Counted from the stretch's first letter, positions 50,912 to 60,451 are shown. The stretch is 64,000 nt of DNA from Gracilibacillus sp. YIM 98692 (GCF_010993965.1 NZ_WIXM01000004.1:62001-126000); one strand, 5' to 3'. A program made the numbers and translations. The notes: generated from the sequence alone by a model not told the origin.

Positions 50912-52171
50912 TTACAATACTAGGGGAAGTTCAATATAAAATGTAGTATTTTCTTTTATAATGCTCTTGGCGTATATTTTACCTTTATGTTGATCAATGA
51001 TTTCTTTGGCTATAGCTAAACCAAGACCGTAGCCTCCATATTTACGTGCACGGGATTCATCAGTACGGTAAAACCTGTCAAAGATCTTTTCTAGATGGTT
51101 TGCTGAAATGCCTTCACCGGTATTAGAAACCAATAAAACAATGTTATTATGATGCTTTTTAAGAGTAATGTTTATTAACCCATTTCCATTTGCATATTTT
51201 AAGGCATTATCCAGAAGTATCATCACAACCTGTTTGATTTGGTCGCTATTACCGCGAGTCACCAAGTTAGGCTCTATTTCATAATGAAGTGAAATGTTTT
51301 TCTCAAAGATTACACCTTCCATTGTTAGTATGACACTTTCAACCGCTTCACTTAGATTGAATTCCGAAAAAGTCGTAATTATTTCAGAATGGTCCACTTG
51401 AGTTAGATATAAAAGGTCATTTGTCAGCTTAGTCATTCTTTCAGATTCAGATTTGATATAGTGAAGCCATTTTATCTGATTCTTTATGGTATCTTGTTCA
51501 TTGGATAAGAGGACATCCACATTGGTGTCTATAATGGAAAGAGGTGTTTTAATCTCATGGGAGGCATCGGCGATGAACTGCTTCTGTTTGTTAAAAGCTT
51601 CCTTGATTGGGTGAATGGCTCTATTTGCAAAAAATTTACTTGTAAAGAAAATAATAATAAGCATGAGCAATCCAACAACTAAAAATGTATATACTAAATT
51701 CATTATAATGGCTTGTTGAGATGTGATATCAAGAAATGTTATCATGTACCCTTCAGAAACAGGCTCCACGGTAAAAGCCCAATCGTTTTCATCCAACTTG
51801 AATTTGCCTGTGTCTTTGTTTTGAGTTAATGCTTCTTTTTTTGCACTTTCATAAAAATCAAGATCTACATCGAATATAGATGCAACATTTGTAATATTCC
51901 ATTGTTTATCTGTCATTACAATAAATGAAACAGAATGCTCGGGGGAACGCGTAGAATGATCTATCTGTGAATCACCAAATTCGGGCCGTGTATGACCGGG
52001 GCTTCCATCGAGCTGGTGAAAGTGCTCTGAAATTCTATTTAGCTGCATGTCTATATCGGAATGCACGTTTTCATATGTGATGAAGTAAATAGACGCAAAG
52101 GAAATGAGCATCATAACTGAAATGATTACCAAATTCAGAATAAGAAATCGATTTCTTAGTTTCTTAAACAC
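50912..52171 (-). CDS. Sensor histidine kinase
   Basis: A 419-residue membrane kinase. Two membrane segments (about 10-30 and 155-180) enclose an outer sensing domain of ~120 residues that is rich in His and acidic residues (DGSPGHTRPEFGDSQIDHS), suggesting metal or redox sensing. The HisKA box is QKQFIADASHEIKTPLSIID with the phospho-acceptor His, and the ATPase domain has NALKYANGN and the G-box YGGYGLGLAI. It starts with GTG overlapping the regulator stop (TAGTG), so the two are coupled. Confidence 0.88.
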   Translation of the reverse strand: MFKKLRNRFLILNLVIISVMMLISFASIYFITYENVHSDIDMQLNRISEHFHQLDGSPGHTRPEFGDSQIDHSTRSPEHSVSFIVMTDKQWNITNVASIFDVDLDFYESAKKEALTQNKDTGKFKLDENDWAFTVEPVSEGYMITFLDITSQQAIIMNLVYTFLVVGLLMLIIIFFTSKFFANRAIHPIKEAFNKQKQFIADASHEIKTPLSIIDTNVDVLLSNEQDTIKNQIKWLHYIKSESERMTKLTNDLLYLTQVDHSEIITTFSEFNLSEAVESVILTMEGVIFEKNISLHYEIEPNLVTRGNSDQIKQVVMILLDNALKYANGNGLINITLKKHHNNIVLLVSNTGEGISANHLEKIFDRFYRTDESRARKYGGYGLGLAIAKEIIDQHKGKIYAKSIIKENTTFYIELPLVL

Positions 52172-52851
52172 TATGACTTCACCTCCAAAACATACCCAAC
52201 CCCTCTAATTGTCGTGATGGACACAGATGAATTTAGAAAAACCAATTTTTTTCTCAAAAAGGAAATATACACCTCAACGTTATTATACTCAACGTCAGAA
52301 TCGTACCCCCAGAGCTTTTCAATAATCATTTCTTTAGATGTAATGGTGTTTTTCCTTAATATAAGTAGTTCTAATAATTCGCTTTCCTTTAATATAAGCT
52401 TTAGTTCCTTGCCGTTTTTTGATGATAACTTAAGATTTGTTGTATTTAATTGAATATCACCGAATATTAAAATATGATCCGGAGAAAGCTCACCTCTACG
52501 TCTTGTTGCCGATCTTATTCTTGCCAGCAACTCTTCTGTTGAGAAAGGTTTAGCCAAATAGTCATCGGCGCCGCTGTCCAAGCCTGTAACCTTGTCGGAT
52601 ATTCCTCCCTTAGCTGTCAGCAGAATAACAGGTGTTGAGATTCCTTCTTTTCTTATATGTTTCAATGCCGTGATACCGTCTATTTCTGGCAGCATAATAT
52701 CCAATATGATAAGGTCGTATATACCGCTTAAAGCGTGATCCAGTCCCAAGCTGCCGTCATGAACAGCATCAACGGAATAGTTATTGTTCCTTAATATTTG
52801 TGTTAAAGCTTCTGAAAGATGATGTTCATCTTCTACGATTAATATTCTCAT
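52171..52851 (-). CDS. OmpR-family response regulator
   Basis: A 226-residue protein with a receiver domain (phospho-acceptor D51 in LIILDIMLPEIDG, K at LLTAKGGISD) and a C-terminal winged helix (ILKESELLELLIL, then WGYDSDVEYNNVEVYISFLR). The start used is the ATG at 52849-52851; an upstream ATG would add eight residues. The inverted repeat AACCTTAAATGAA/TTCATTTAAGGTT in the divergent promoter is its likely binding site, so it probably regulates both itself and the membrane cluster. Confidence 0.88.
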   Translation of the reverse strand: MRILIVEDEHHLSEALTQILRNNNYSVDAVHDGSLGLDHALSGIYDLIILDIMLPEIDGITALKHIRKEGISTPVILLTAKGGISDKVTGLDSGADDYLAKPFSTEELLARIRSATRRRGELSPDHILIFGDIQLNTTNLKLSSKNGKELKLILKESELLELLILRKNTITSKEMIIEKLWGYDSDVEYNNVEVYISFLRKKLVFLNSSVSITTIRGVGYVLEVKS

Positions 52852-52933
52852 TTGACTACAATCCTTTCTATGCATTCAACTTTGCTGAGGAAGGCTTTTT
52901 TTTATGCCAATTATAGCACGCAAATCTTTAATG

Positions 52934-52980
52934 AACCTTAAATGAAGCTTGTTAATTTTATTTCAGATTCATTTAAGGTT
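52934..52980. promoter_or_regulatory. Operator between the two-component system and the membrane cluster
   Basis: AACCTTAAATGAA (52934-52946) and its exact reverse complement TTCATTTAAGGTT (52968-52980) are 21 bases apart. They lie between the divergent genes, and a TATAAA -10-like box follows the second half-site at about 52986. Confidence 0.75.
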
Positions 52981-53040
52981 TCACGTATAAAATGAAAAGC
53001 GTGAAAGAGAAACAAACAAAGAAAGGAGCTTAATATTAGG

Positions 53041-53310
53041 ATGAATAAATTACAACACTCGAACAGTAATACTAGCAACTCTCTCGGAAAATCACGATGG
53101 GAGAAAGTCTTTAAGTTCTTCGGAATATGTGTTGTTTTGCTATTTGTTGGCTCTCTCCTCTTTATGCTACTCTTCGGCGGTGATGGTCAAAACGACGGCA
53201 ATCACGGAGGTGGTGGGCATGGAATCGTCAGTGAAGAAGAGCAGGGTCATGGTAATGGTGAGCATGGCACTCGCAGTGGTGAGAGGGACCACGGTGGTGA
53301 GGGGCACTAA
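53041..53310 (+). CDS. Small membrane protein with His/Gly-rich tail
   Basis: An 89-residue protein with one membrane segment (about 28-47) and a tail of repeated Gly, His and Glu (GGGGHGIVSEEEQGHGNG), a metal-binding type of composition. It is the first gene of a cluster with visibly higher GC than the rest of the window. It probably sits on the outer side of the membrane with its tail exposed, near the sensor kinase's His-rich domain. Family unknown. Confidence 0.6.
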   Translation: MNKLQHSNSNTSNSLGKSRWEKVFKFFGICVVLLFVGSLLFMLLFGGDGQNDGNHGGGGHGIVSEEEQGHGNGEHGTRSGERDHGGEGH

Positions 53311-53342
53311 GAGACCATGAAAACAAAGAGGAGGATATCTCT

Positions 53343-54272
53343 ATGAGAAAATTGATAAGTAAATTATTTTTACGACGAGCGACAGAGGACATATCCCCCA
53401 ATACCAGAGGTTTCTCCGGAACACCCCGATTGGAGAAGGTCTTTAGGATCAGGAACATCGGAATCGCCATGGTCCTTCTGTTTGTTGGATCGTTGCTTTT
53501 TAAGTTGTTTTTTGAAGGTAGTGAGCAGGGCCACGGTGGTGAGCAGTCCTTTTTCCTCACAGGAGCCTCCTTACTCGTCTTGACTAGTGGCTACCTTATG
53601 CTACTTGCTATTTGGGCAGGTCTGCGCCGCAATCGGCTCTTCCTGCTCCGGCATGTGGTATCCGCCACGGCCATGTGGTTCCTCGTAGTTCTGTATCTTA
53701 ATGCCTTCGGCGGCTTCGGATTCAACATCCACAGCTGGAATCGGTCATTTGCCAACGCTTCTGTTGTCCTGTACGCGGTGACGCTCGCAATCGGCCCCCT
53801 CGCCCGACTTTGGCAGTCAGCCACCCAAGCATTGGTATGGCGTAGGGAGATGGGCATTTGGGCGACCATCGCGGCTGCCATACACATAGGTATATTCTGG
53901 GAAGGAGCCTACGGCTGGTCAGGTTGGCGAAGCTTCTTCTATCCTGGGCGAGGCGAAGCGGACACGCTAATCGGAGGGGGAGCTATCAACATTGCAAACG
54001 TCGTCGGGCTGGTCGCTCTCGTCTATGCCATTGTCTTGGCGATCACTTCTAACGATGCTAGTCAGCGCTTGCTCAAAAGCGGTTGGTCATGGATCCAGAA
54101 AAGATCAACCACGATGTGGTTCTTGGTACTACTACACACATGGCTCTTCGCGTACTACATCGAGGGATTTGTGTTCACAATCAACACACTCTGGATCAGC
54201 TTCTGGACAGTGCTTCTTCTACAGACGGCGGCATTTATAAAGACCGTTTGGTTCCGTCGACGAAAACGATAA
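53343..54272 (+). CDS. Ferric-reductase-like integral membrane protein
   Basis: A 309-residue protein with about eight membrane segments. The order (SATAMWFLVVLYLNAFGG, then REMGIWATIAAAIHIGIFW and MWFLVLLHTWLFAYYIEG) and the histidines within the helices fit the ferric-reductase-like or YedZ/MsrQ-type haem-binding membrane fold. It should bind haem and move electrons across the membrane. Its N-terminal segment (PRLEKVFRIRNIG, then FVGSLLFKLFFEG) resembles that of the previous gene, as if part of it was duplicated. The start follows AAGAGGAGG. Confidence 0.7.
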   Translation: MRKLISKLFLRRATEDISPNTRGFSGTPRLEKVFRIRNIGIAMVLLFVGSLLFKLFFEGSEQGHGGEQSFFLTGASLLVLTSGYLMLLAIWAGLRRNRLFLLRHVVSATAMWFLVVLYLNAFGGFGFNIHSWNRSFANASVVLYAVTLAIGPLARLWQSATQALVWRREMGIWATIAAAIHIGIFWEGAYGWSGWRSFFYPGRGEADTLIGGGAINIANVVGLVALVYAIVLAITSNDASQRLLKSGWSWIQKRSTTMWFLVLLHTWLFAYYIEGFVFTINTLWISFWTVLLLQTAAFIKTVWFRRRKR

Positions 54273-54420
54273 AAGGTAATGTGAGTAGTGAACGCACGGA
54301 GACTGTTTCTCTCCGGCTCCCGAATAGGAATTGAAAATAGGATTTAGAATTATCGAAATGCTAATATACACTGCTATACTTGATTTGTACACTTTGATTG
54401 TAAAAAAGGGAGGAAACACA

Positions 54421-54669
54421 ATGAATAAGTTCCGAAACTCCAGTAACGATAATGGCGAAAAGTCGACCGAGAATCAGCCACCAGGCATGCCACGCTGGTT
54501 GAAGGTTTCTGGGATCATCGCAATTGTCTTTGTCCTACTGTTCGTTATTATGCATCTCTTCAGTGGTGGAAAAATGGGTCCTGGGAGCCATATGCCTGGG
54601 GGTGCTTCTGCCGGACAGATTAAGCAAGAGGTGGTTGGAGAACAGAAACCGCCCAGAGGTGGCTACTGA
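54421..54669 (+). CDS. Small membrane protein with Gly/Met-rich tail
   Basis: An 82-residue protein with the same plan as the gene at 53041: polar N-terminus, one membrane helix (about 29-48) and a short tail (KMGPGSHMPGGASAGQIKQ). The start follows GGGAGG. The stop overlaps the next start (TGATG), so they are coupled. Confidence 0.6.
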   Translation: MNKFRNSSNDNGEKSTENQPPGMPRWLKVSGIIAIVFVLLFVIMHLFSGGKMGPGSHMPGGASAGQIKQEVVGEQKPPRGGY

Positions 54670-55187
54670 TGATTATGAGACCCGCACTACGCAAGTTCGC
54701 ACTGACCGCGCATATTGCTTTCTCAGTGGGGTGGATTGGTTCGGTCATTGCATACGTGGCTCTTGCCATTGCTGTTCAAGCTAGTCAAGACGCTCAGACG
54801 GTACGTTCCGCTTGGATCGCGATGGAGTTAATCGGCTGGTATGTTATCGTCCCGTTGGCTCTCACCTCTTTACTTACCGGGATTGTAATGTCTTTGGGCA
54901 CACCGTGGGGTTTATTCCGACATTATTGGGTTCTTATCAAATTGTTACTAACGGTCTTTTCCACCATCGTCTTGCTGCTGCACATGCCATTAGTGAGCTC
55001 ATTAGCTGACATAGCAGCAGAGACGGATTCCGCCGGTCTCAGTAGGTTGCCGAGTGAACTTTTCCACCCTGGGGTAGGCTTGCTAGTGTTGCTGATTATC
55101 GTGACACTGTCGGTGTACAAGCCGCGGGGCGTGACCCGGTACGGGTGGCGTAAGCAGCAGGATCAGCGTAAGGGATCGCAGCCATAG
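54669..55187 (+). CDS. Small integral membrane protein, possibly DUF2269/CopD-like
   Basis: A 172-residue protein with four membrane segments and conserved His near the start of two of them (KFALTAHIAFSVGWIGSV, then LLLHMPLVSSL). That pattern is seen in small redox or copper-related membrane proteins, but I cannot fix the family. It closes the GC-rich cluster. Overlap with the previous gene suggests one complex. Confidence 0.55.
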   Translation: MIMRPALRKFALTAHIAFSVGWIGSVIAYVALAIAVQASQDAQTVRSAWIAMELIGWYVIVPLALTSLLTGIVMSLGTPWGLFRHYWVLIKLLLTVFSTIVLLLHMPLVSSLADIAAETDSAGLSRLPSELFHPGVGLLVLLIIVTLSVYKPRGVTRYGWRKQQDQRKGSQP

Positions 55188-55415
55188 ATGCAACAACACC
55201 ATACTCGGTATTACTAGTACAGCAGACAAAAATTTATGCTTAACAGGTCAAAAGTTTTCTTCATTCACAAAGTTTTTTGGATTAAACAACCTACTTACTA
55301 GAAACAGCCGCATTTAACATAGAAATGCGGCTACAAATTATTGACTTTATTTAGGATCATACCATTCAGATAAGTTGGTATCCAATACCAATCCAATAAT
55401 TGAAAGGACAGGATA
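55188..55415. other. Gap between the redox cluster and a transposase fragment
   Basis: A hairpin (AGCCGCATT/AATGCGGCT, 55305-55333) may end the cluster transcript or mark the edge of the inserted segment. No gene is seen. Confidence 0.45.
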
Positions 55416-55730
55416 ATGACAATCAATATACTAAATCTTCCTAGCTTAAATATTATAGATATGACTGAGAGTGAGGATGATTACAGATTCCTAGTGGAGA
55501 CGACATCTCCATCTCCCTCATACTGCCCAAAATGCGGTACGGTTCCGAACTTATATAAGCATGGTAAGAAGAAGCAGCTATTCTTTGATTTGCCCATGCA
55601 TGCTAAACGGGTAGGCATATATGTGAAACGGCAGCGTTATAAGTGTCGTGAATGTAATGTAACATTCTTTGAACACTTACCTGATATGGATGAAAGTCGT
55701 TCAATCACTAGACGATTGATTAAAAAGTAG
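55416..55730 (+). pseudogene. Truncated ISL3-family transposase
   Basis: A 104-residue piece with the ISL3 zinc-finger start (SYCPKCGTVPNLYKHGKKK, then RYKCRECNVTFFEHLPD). Full transposases of this family are about 400 residues, so only the N-terminal quarter remains. A hairpin at 55719-55757 (AAAAGTAGGGT/ACCCTACTTTT) follows at once. Confidence 0.75.
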
Positions 55731-56106
55731 GGTACCAAAGGCACCCTACTTTTCTATTAACAGCTACTGTCATATTGTCATATTTTTAGAAAAAAGACAG
55801 AGAATTACTATTAGATTCGAAGGTACTATAAGAATAGCCTTAATCTTAAACCATTCAAGGTATTATTTTAAACTATGATTCGAATAATAAATTAAGTGAA
55901 ATCATAGATCCTAGTGGAAAAACTATTTCATATGGTTATTCTTTTAGTGGATTAACGATTACCTAACCAGATAACAAGGAATCCACGTTTACATTTGACT
56001 CCAAGAACAACCTAAAATAGGTATTCACTCTATTGATGGTTATGTTGAGGAAGGCAATGGTTTTTCAGAAAATATGAATCTATCTCAAAGAGCAAACTTA
56101 TCCCTA
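55731..56106. pseudogene. Fragment of an RHS/YD-repeat gene
   Basis: Plus strand about 55870-56015 encodes YDSNNKLSEIIDPSGKTISY, then YSFSGLTIT, a stop, and PDNKESTFTFDSKNNLK. This is a YD/RHS-type repeat unit with in-frame stops and no ends, so it is a scar of a much larger surface or toxin gene. Confidence 0.6.
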
Positions 56107-56544
56107 TTAATTAAAAGATCGTGTGAAAATGACTCCAGCTATGATTTGTAAAATAATATGGGTATGAAGAAAGTGCAATGGTGCAAAAAAGATAGAGATA
56201 TCCAAACCTAATAAAATGGAAAGAAGATTAACTGGAAAAATGCTAAATAGAATTAGGATAATGGAAAAAGAGAAAGATAATAAATTTATTTTCAATTTTT
56301 TCCACACATAAAAATCTTTATTGACCAGTAATATTCCAAGAAAAATTCCCATTATACTAACTTTTAGATTAGAGAAAAATGCTTCTTCCAATCTAAAACT
56401 TTTCATTTCTCGTGTGTATTGTTCATATGCATTATCAATAAATAAAACTATGAACAAAATAACCATGATTCTGATTATTAAATAAATATAAGTCCGACTA
56501 ATGATTTCCACTCCTTTACATAATAAATAAAAACCAAAAGCCAT
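56107..56544 (-). CDS. Hypothetical multi-pass membrane protein
   Basis: A 145-residue protein with four to five hydrophobic segments. No ribosome binding site precedes the ATG at 56544; a GTG near 56513 directly beside AAAGGA, or an inner ATG, may be the true start. It lies downstream of two secreted-protein genes on the same strand. Family unknown. Confidence 0.5.
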   Translation of the reverse strand: MAFGFYLLCKGVEIISRTYIYLIIRIMVILFIVLFIDNAYEQYTREMKSFRLEEAFFSNLKVSIMGIFLGILLVNKDFYVWKKLKINLLSFSFSIILILFSIFPVNLLSILLGLDISIFFAPLHFLHTHIILQIIAGVIFTRSFN

Positions 56545-56580
56545 GAATATAATCCATAGCTTTTGATTCGTCTAAAGTTT

Positions 56581-56964
56581 TTAATCTATAGAATCACTAT
56601 CCAAAAAGCTTTTGTCCGGCTTACCCCAGGAACCATCCGGTTTATCTGCAAATTTTCCTTCTTGGTATGCCTTTCTATTTTCGTTACTCCCTAAATAGAT
56701 ACCAATTCTCCTTTCTATCTCTGCTTTTCTTTCATTTAATTCTCCCTGTGTAGTTTCAATAAGCACATTTCCTTCTGGGCCAATTATCCTAACCTTAGCT
56801 TTTTTAGATAATTTAGGATCAGTTTTTATTTTATCTTGATTATTTAATATCCATTCTTTATCTTTACTATGATCACTAAAATTCGCAGCACCTACCGCAC
56901 TGCCAACAATAACGATACCACTTATAAAAACTAATATAATTGAAAAAGCTTTTAATTTTGTCAT
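56581..56964 (-). CDS. Small exported protein
   Basis: A 127-residue protein with an N-terminal hydrophobic segment (about 7-28) and a charged outer part (IDTTQGELNERKAEIERR-like region, helical). The start follows AAGGAGG. It lies 13 bases downstream of the next exported protein gene, so the two are one unit. Function unknown. Confidence 0.6.
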   Translation of the reverse strand: MTKLKAFSIILVFISGIVIVGSAVGAANFSDHSKDKEWILNNQDKIKTDPKLSKKAKVRIIGPEGNVLIETTQGELNERKAEIERRIGIYLGSNENRKAYQEGKFADKPDGSWGKPDKSFLDSDSID

Positions 56965-56977
56965 AACTATAACCTCC

Positions 56978-57541
56978 TTAATAGCCGATTGTTAAAGGAC
57001 CATCTAAATACTCAATAGGGTCAGTCGGAAAATCACCGTCTACAATTTGACTAAACATCCCGTGGTAATTGGAATAACTACCAAAGTGTTGCCAATCAAA
57101 TGTGTCTCCCCACCATGGCCAATCAAGCACCCCATACCCAACATCTCCTCCACCTAATGAATACTTTAGAATATAAGTGACTTTTGTAGAATCGGATGAA
57201 TGCTTAACAATATCTGTTGATGGTACCTCGTAATCCTGTGAAACCCTTAGATTAGGATAACCTACGTAGTCTGTATCAAAGGTAGTGCGCCAAGCATAGT
57301 TATAAGTACTATCCATATAATTTCCCATCCATACTTGAGAGTGTAATTCATCATTATAATCTGCATACCTAGTAGTTTCTTCTTGCGCCCAAAACATGTT
57401 ATTACTAATATTTACAAAATACCATTCTCCTTGAGAACTGTTATAAGTTGCAGTTGTAGTTGTAGTTCCAGCATTTAAAACGGGTACAGCAATTAAAGTA
57501 ATCATAATTGTTAATAAAAGTGTTTTATATATACTACTCAT
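56978..57541 (-). CDS. Secreted protein of unknown family
   Basis: A 187-residue exported protein with a clean signal peptide (about 1-25, ending PVLNAG) and an aromatic- and Tyr-rich mature part (WRTTFDTDYVGYPNLRVS, then VLDWPWWGDTFDW). The start follows GGGAGG. It may be a bacteriocin-like or surface protein, but nothing fixes the role. Confidence 0.55.
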   Translation of the reverse strand: MSSIYKTLLLTIMITLIAVPVLNAGTTTTTATYNSSQGEWYFVNISNNMFWAQEETTRYADYNDELHSQVWMGNYMDSTYNYAWRTTFDTDYVGYPNLRVSQDYEVPSTDIVKHSSDSTKVTYILKYSLGGGDVGYGVLDWPWWGDTFDWQHFGSYSNYHGMFSQIVDGDFPTDPIEYLDGPLTIGY

Positions 57542-58031
57542 CTTCGATCAATCCTCCCAACTTTTTTAGATTAGTTATCATCTTATGAATGTTTTTCCAA
57601 AATAATACCATTTTATGGATTAACTTTTATTTAAAAGGAGTTATTAAAAGTTATAAGTTTATCTGATAAGTTAGTACAATAACTTTAATCATAATATATT
57701 TTTACATTAATTTCCAATTGTAATTTTGAACTTTATAGAAAAAGATCGCCATTGACGATCCTCTTCTACAGAAGAGGGTATACTTGAGAGGGCAAATTTT
57801 TTACTATTATAGTGTGATTTATAAGCATTTACCTGATGATAATCCTCTATCACCATTGGGGATTACTCCTATGTCCCAAAGAAGCGATTAAGAGAGTTAC
57901 GTACTTAATATGAAATAATAAGCCGGATATTTCATAACCTTAGAGTAATGAAAATCGGCTTTTAACTTCCAAATATTGTATTATCGTACATTTTCCGCTT
58001 TTTTCAGCCAAGACCCCAAATAGAAATAGAA
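57542..58031. other. Gene-free stretch with hairpins
   Basis: Two small hairpins at 57744-57778 (GATCG/CGATC and CTCTTCT/AGAAGAG) and one with a T-rich tail at 57921-57965 (AGCCGGAT/ATCGGCT) are present. No gene. The junction text CAGCCAAGACCCCAAAT just before 58032 may mark a truncation or insertion boundary. Confidence 0.4.
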
Positions 58032-58538
58032 GTGGATGAGGCATACCATCAAGACAATCACGAGACAGATAAACTTCGTATGGATGATATTATTTCTGCT
58101 GTTAATGAGGAATCTATTGAAGACTTTTTATGTCTTAGAGTTGGTGCTACTAAAACAATAGAAGAGATTACTGTTAGAATCAATGAAGTTGTATCAATTA
58201 TCAAAAATAAGGCTTCAAAAACCCCTTTAAAATGGCTATCATATGAAGAAGAATTAGACAAAGTGAGACAACAAAAATATCTATCAATTTATGATGATGT
58301 CTCGTTTAAGTACATAAAAGATATTGCCAATATTATATTTGGTAGGAACGTTAAAGGTTTTCAACATGCTGTTTTTAAGGCAAAAGATAATGGGTGGGCA
58401 TGGTGCCCTAAACTATCCATTAATGCAGACGGGGATCTCAAATCTATGGCTGGTGGTTGGATTAATTTCTTGGCAGAAGACTGGACATACATCGATGAAT
58501 CACACCAAGATGGAAAAATAGTTAAAGAAAAAAAGTAA
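58032..58538 (+). CDS. Hypothetical protein, possibly the end of a larger gene
   Basis: A 168-residue acidic frame starting with GTG but with no good ribosome binding site, just after a possible truncation point. No domain recognised. It may be a 3' fragment of a larger gene that lost its start, together with the short gene that follows. Confidence 0.4.
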   Translation: MDEAYHQDNHETDKLRMDDIISAVNEESIEDFLCLRVGATKTIEEITVRINEVVSIIKNKASKTPLKWLSYEEELDKVRQQKYLSIYDDVSFKYIKDIANIIFGRNVKGFQHAVFKAKDNGWAWCPKLSINADGDLKSMAGGWINFLAEDWTYIDESHQDGKIVKEKK

Positions 58539-58542
58539 ATAT

Positions 58543-58716
58543 ATGGAGGAAATGAACTCTGATCGTGAAAGAGCGGTATTTGCAAAATATAAAGACAATC
58601 TCGGTTATAATAGATATAGGTTTGTGGGAGTTTTCAAAAGTTCTGGTTTATCCCCTGAAAACGAAAACTGTATCAGATATACACGTATAGCTGATAAGAT
58701 AAAAATAGTGAAGTAA
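58543..58716 (+). pseudogene. C-terminal fragment of a DNA-modification or defence-type gene
   Basis: A 57-codon frame (SDRERAVFAKYKDNLG, then YRFVGVFKSSGLSPENENC, IRYTRIADKIKI) resembles the tail of larger nucleic-acid-associated proteins of the DUF3883 or restriction type. It is too short to be a gene on its own and starts right after the previous frame, so both may be pieces of one damaged gene. Confidence 0.45.
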
Positions 58717-58992
58717 TATATGCAGGGACTTTATTTGCGATGAAACCATATAGTTGTAATAATCTGACTTGTAAAGACAACCTTTATTTATGCTTATGTT
58801 TATTGTTTCTCATTTCCTTTAGACGTATCAAATGGGTTTCAACAATATGGCGCTAACCATGAAAAGGTTAGTGTCTTTTTATTATGTATGTAAGGTTGTA
58901 TAATCTGTAAAATTCCCGATTGTTGAATAAAATTAATAAACAGTGAACATACTGATCCTAGTTTTAAATCCGATTTATAGGAGTTGAAGAGA
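58717..58992. other. Gap before the integrase gene
   Basis: About 275 bases with no supported gene. A weak hairpin (GCGCTAACC/GGTTAGTG near 58850-58875) uses the same GGTTAG word seen in the leader motifs, but it has no following terminator. Confidence 0.35.
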
Positions 58993-59835
58993 TTGCTAGT
59001 ATCACAGGTTTGGGATAGATATGTGTCTGATAAGAAAATTGAAGGGTATTCAGCCCTCACTATGAGAAACTATCATTATCAGTTTTGTGTATTGATTCGG
59101 TATTTTGGGGACATAGACTTAAATGAATTTTCTACAGAGTTATTGAAGGGATTTTTTGTTAAGGAGGGGGCAAATCTAAAACCATCCAGTTTGGGCCATA
59201 AGATAAGATTTCTAAAATCTTTATTTAACTGGGCTTATGAAGAAGGGTACTTATTAAAAAATCCAGCAGCAAAAATTAAAGAACCCAAATTGGGAAAAAG
59301 AATCCCTAAGTATCTTTCTGAACAAGAGATTGAACTATTACGGGAAGCTTGTCAAAATTCAATGGAAAAAGCTCTATTCGAGTTTATGTATTCAACGGGC
59401 TATAGAATTGGTGAAATTACAAAGCTTAATCGAAAAGACATTAATCTTCAATCTCAGTCTGTTATTGTTAGTGGTAAAGGAGATAAAGAGAGGGACGTTT
59501 ATTATAATGTCAGATGTGATATTTGGCTGAAGAGGTATTTGGATGAGAGGCATGATGACGATCCTTCCTTGTTCGTAACGGAGAGAAGACCTCAACATCG
59601 GATGAGTGTTGATTTAATGAGATACATCATAAAGAGAATTTCAAAACGTGCTGGCATAAACAAAAATATTCATCCTCACCAACTTAGGCACAGTTATGCA
59701 ACACATTTAATGAATAATGGTGCTCCTATAGAAGTAATTCAAAGTTTGTTAGGACATGAAAAAAGCGAAACGACTAAAGTTTATGCTCAATTGAGTGGGA
59801 AACTAAGACATACGTTTTATAGTCAATATTTTTAA
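58993..59835 (+). CDS. Tyrosine recombinase (XerC/D-type integrase)
   Basis: A 280-residue protein starting with TTG at 58993 (AGGAG nine bases before; an upstream TTG at 58984 is too close to it). All catalytic residues are present: R138 (YRIGEI), K162 (GKGDKER), H229-x2-R232 (HQLRHSYATHL), H255 (LLGHE) and Y264 (VYAQL). It should catalyse site-specific recombination. It is a good contrast to the degenerate relative at 18059. No attachment site could be defined. Confidence 0.85.
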   Translation: MLVSQVWDRYVSDKKIEGYSALTMRNYHYQFCVLIRYFGDIDLNEFSTELLKGFFVKEGANLKPSSLGHKIRFLKSLFNWAYEEGYLLKNPAAKIKEPKLGKRIPKYLSEQEIELLREACQNSMEKALFEFMYSTGYRIGEITKLNRKDINLQSQSVIVSGKGDKERDVYYNVRCDIWLKRYLDERHDDDPSLFVTERRPQHRMSVDLMRYIIKRISKRAGINKNIHPHQLRHSYATHLMNNGAPIEVIQSLLGHEKSETTKVYAQLSGKLRHTFYSQYF

Positions 59836-60451
59836 GAGGAAAACAATACAGTTGTGCTCTTTTTTTGTGTTTGGACCAGACTGTAAAGTAATTATTGTGT
59901 TACGTAGTAGACTCTTACTGCGCAATAAGCAACTTCTGTTTTAGAAAATTCACTCCGTCACAAATATGGCTCGGTCTGTTTGTTCTTGAATGTAACGATT
60001 TAACCAAATATCACATCTGATATTAAAATACACTTTCCTTATCTCCTTTCCCTTTTATAATCGCTAACCAATATCCCAATTAAGAAACTTCTTATTTACT
60101 GAAACAATCTCTCCAATTCGACAACCCTATAAATACATTTTGAGTGTGTGAGAGGAATTGTTTTCATATTTATGGAAAATAAGAACGAAATTTATCTATT
60201 TTCTGGTAAAATTATGTTATGTAGAATTTTGATTTTGTGAAGTAATGTGGAATTAGAAAATAGTGATTTTTAACTGCTGAGTAGACGTTATAGTTTACAA
60301 TAAGTAATTTTGCTTAAAAAGAATGTGCTTTAGAATAAAGAAGTTTTATTTATAAGTGCTAGGTATATAAACAATCAGGTCAATAAGTGGATGACTTAAT
60401 GGTCGTTACGTTTATTTGTTTCTAACCATTTATTTTATAGGAGTTGAATTT
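59836..60451. other. Gene-free stretch
   Basis: A weak terminator (AGAG...CTCT with a T run, 59835-59868) follows the integrase. After about 60000 it becomes very A/T-rich, with no gene. The promoter for the following gene must lie near 60300-60440 but no clear boxes stand out. Confidence 0.45.

Noticed and set aside
53591-54240. Several long overlapping frames on both strands in the GC-rich island
   Set aside because: High GC content removes stop codons from all frames; the ferric-reductase-like frame has the only good ribosome binding site and a sensible membrane layout.
12021-58020. Similar text ending AGACCCC near 12075 and near 58013
   Set aside because: The match is short and imperfect, and neither copy has a clear element attached, so a shared transposon end could not be supported.
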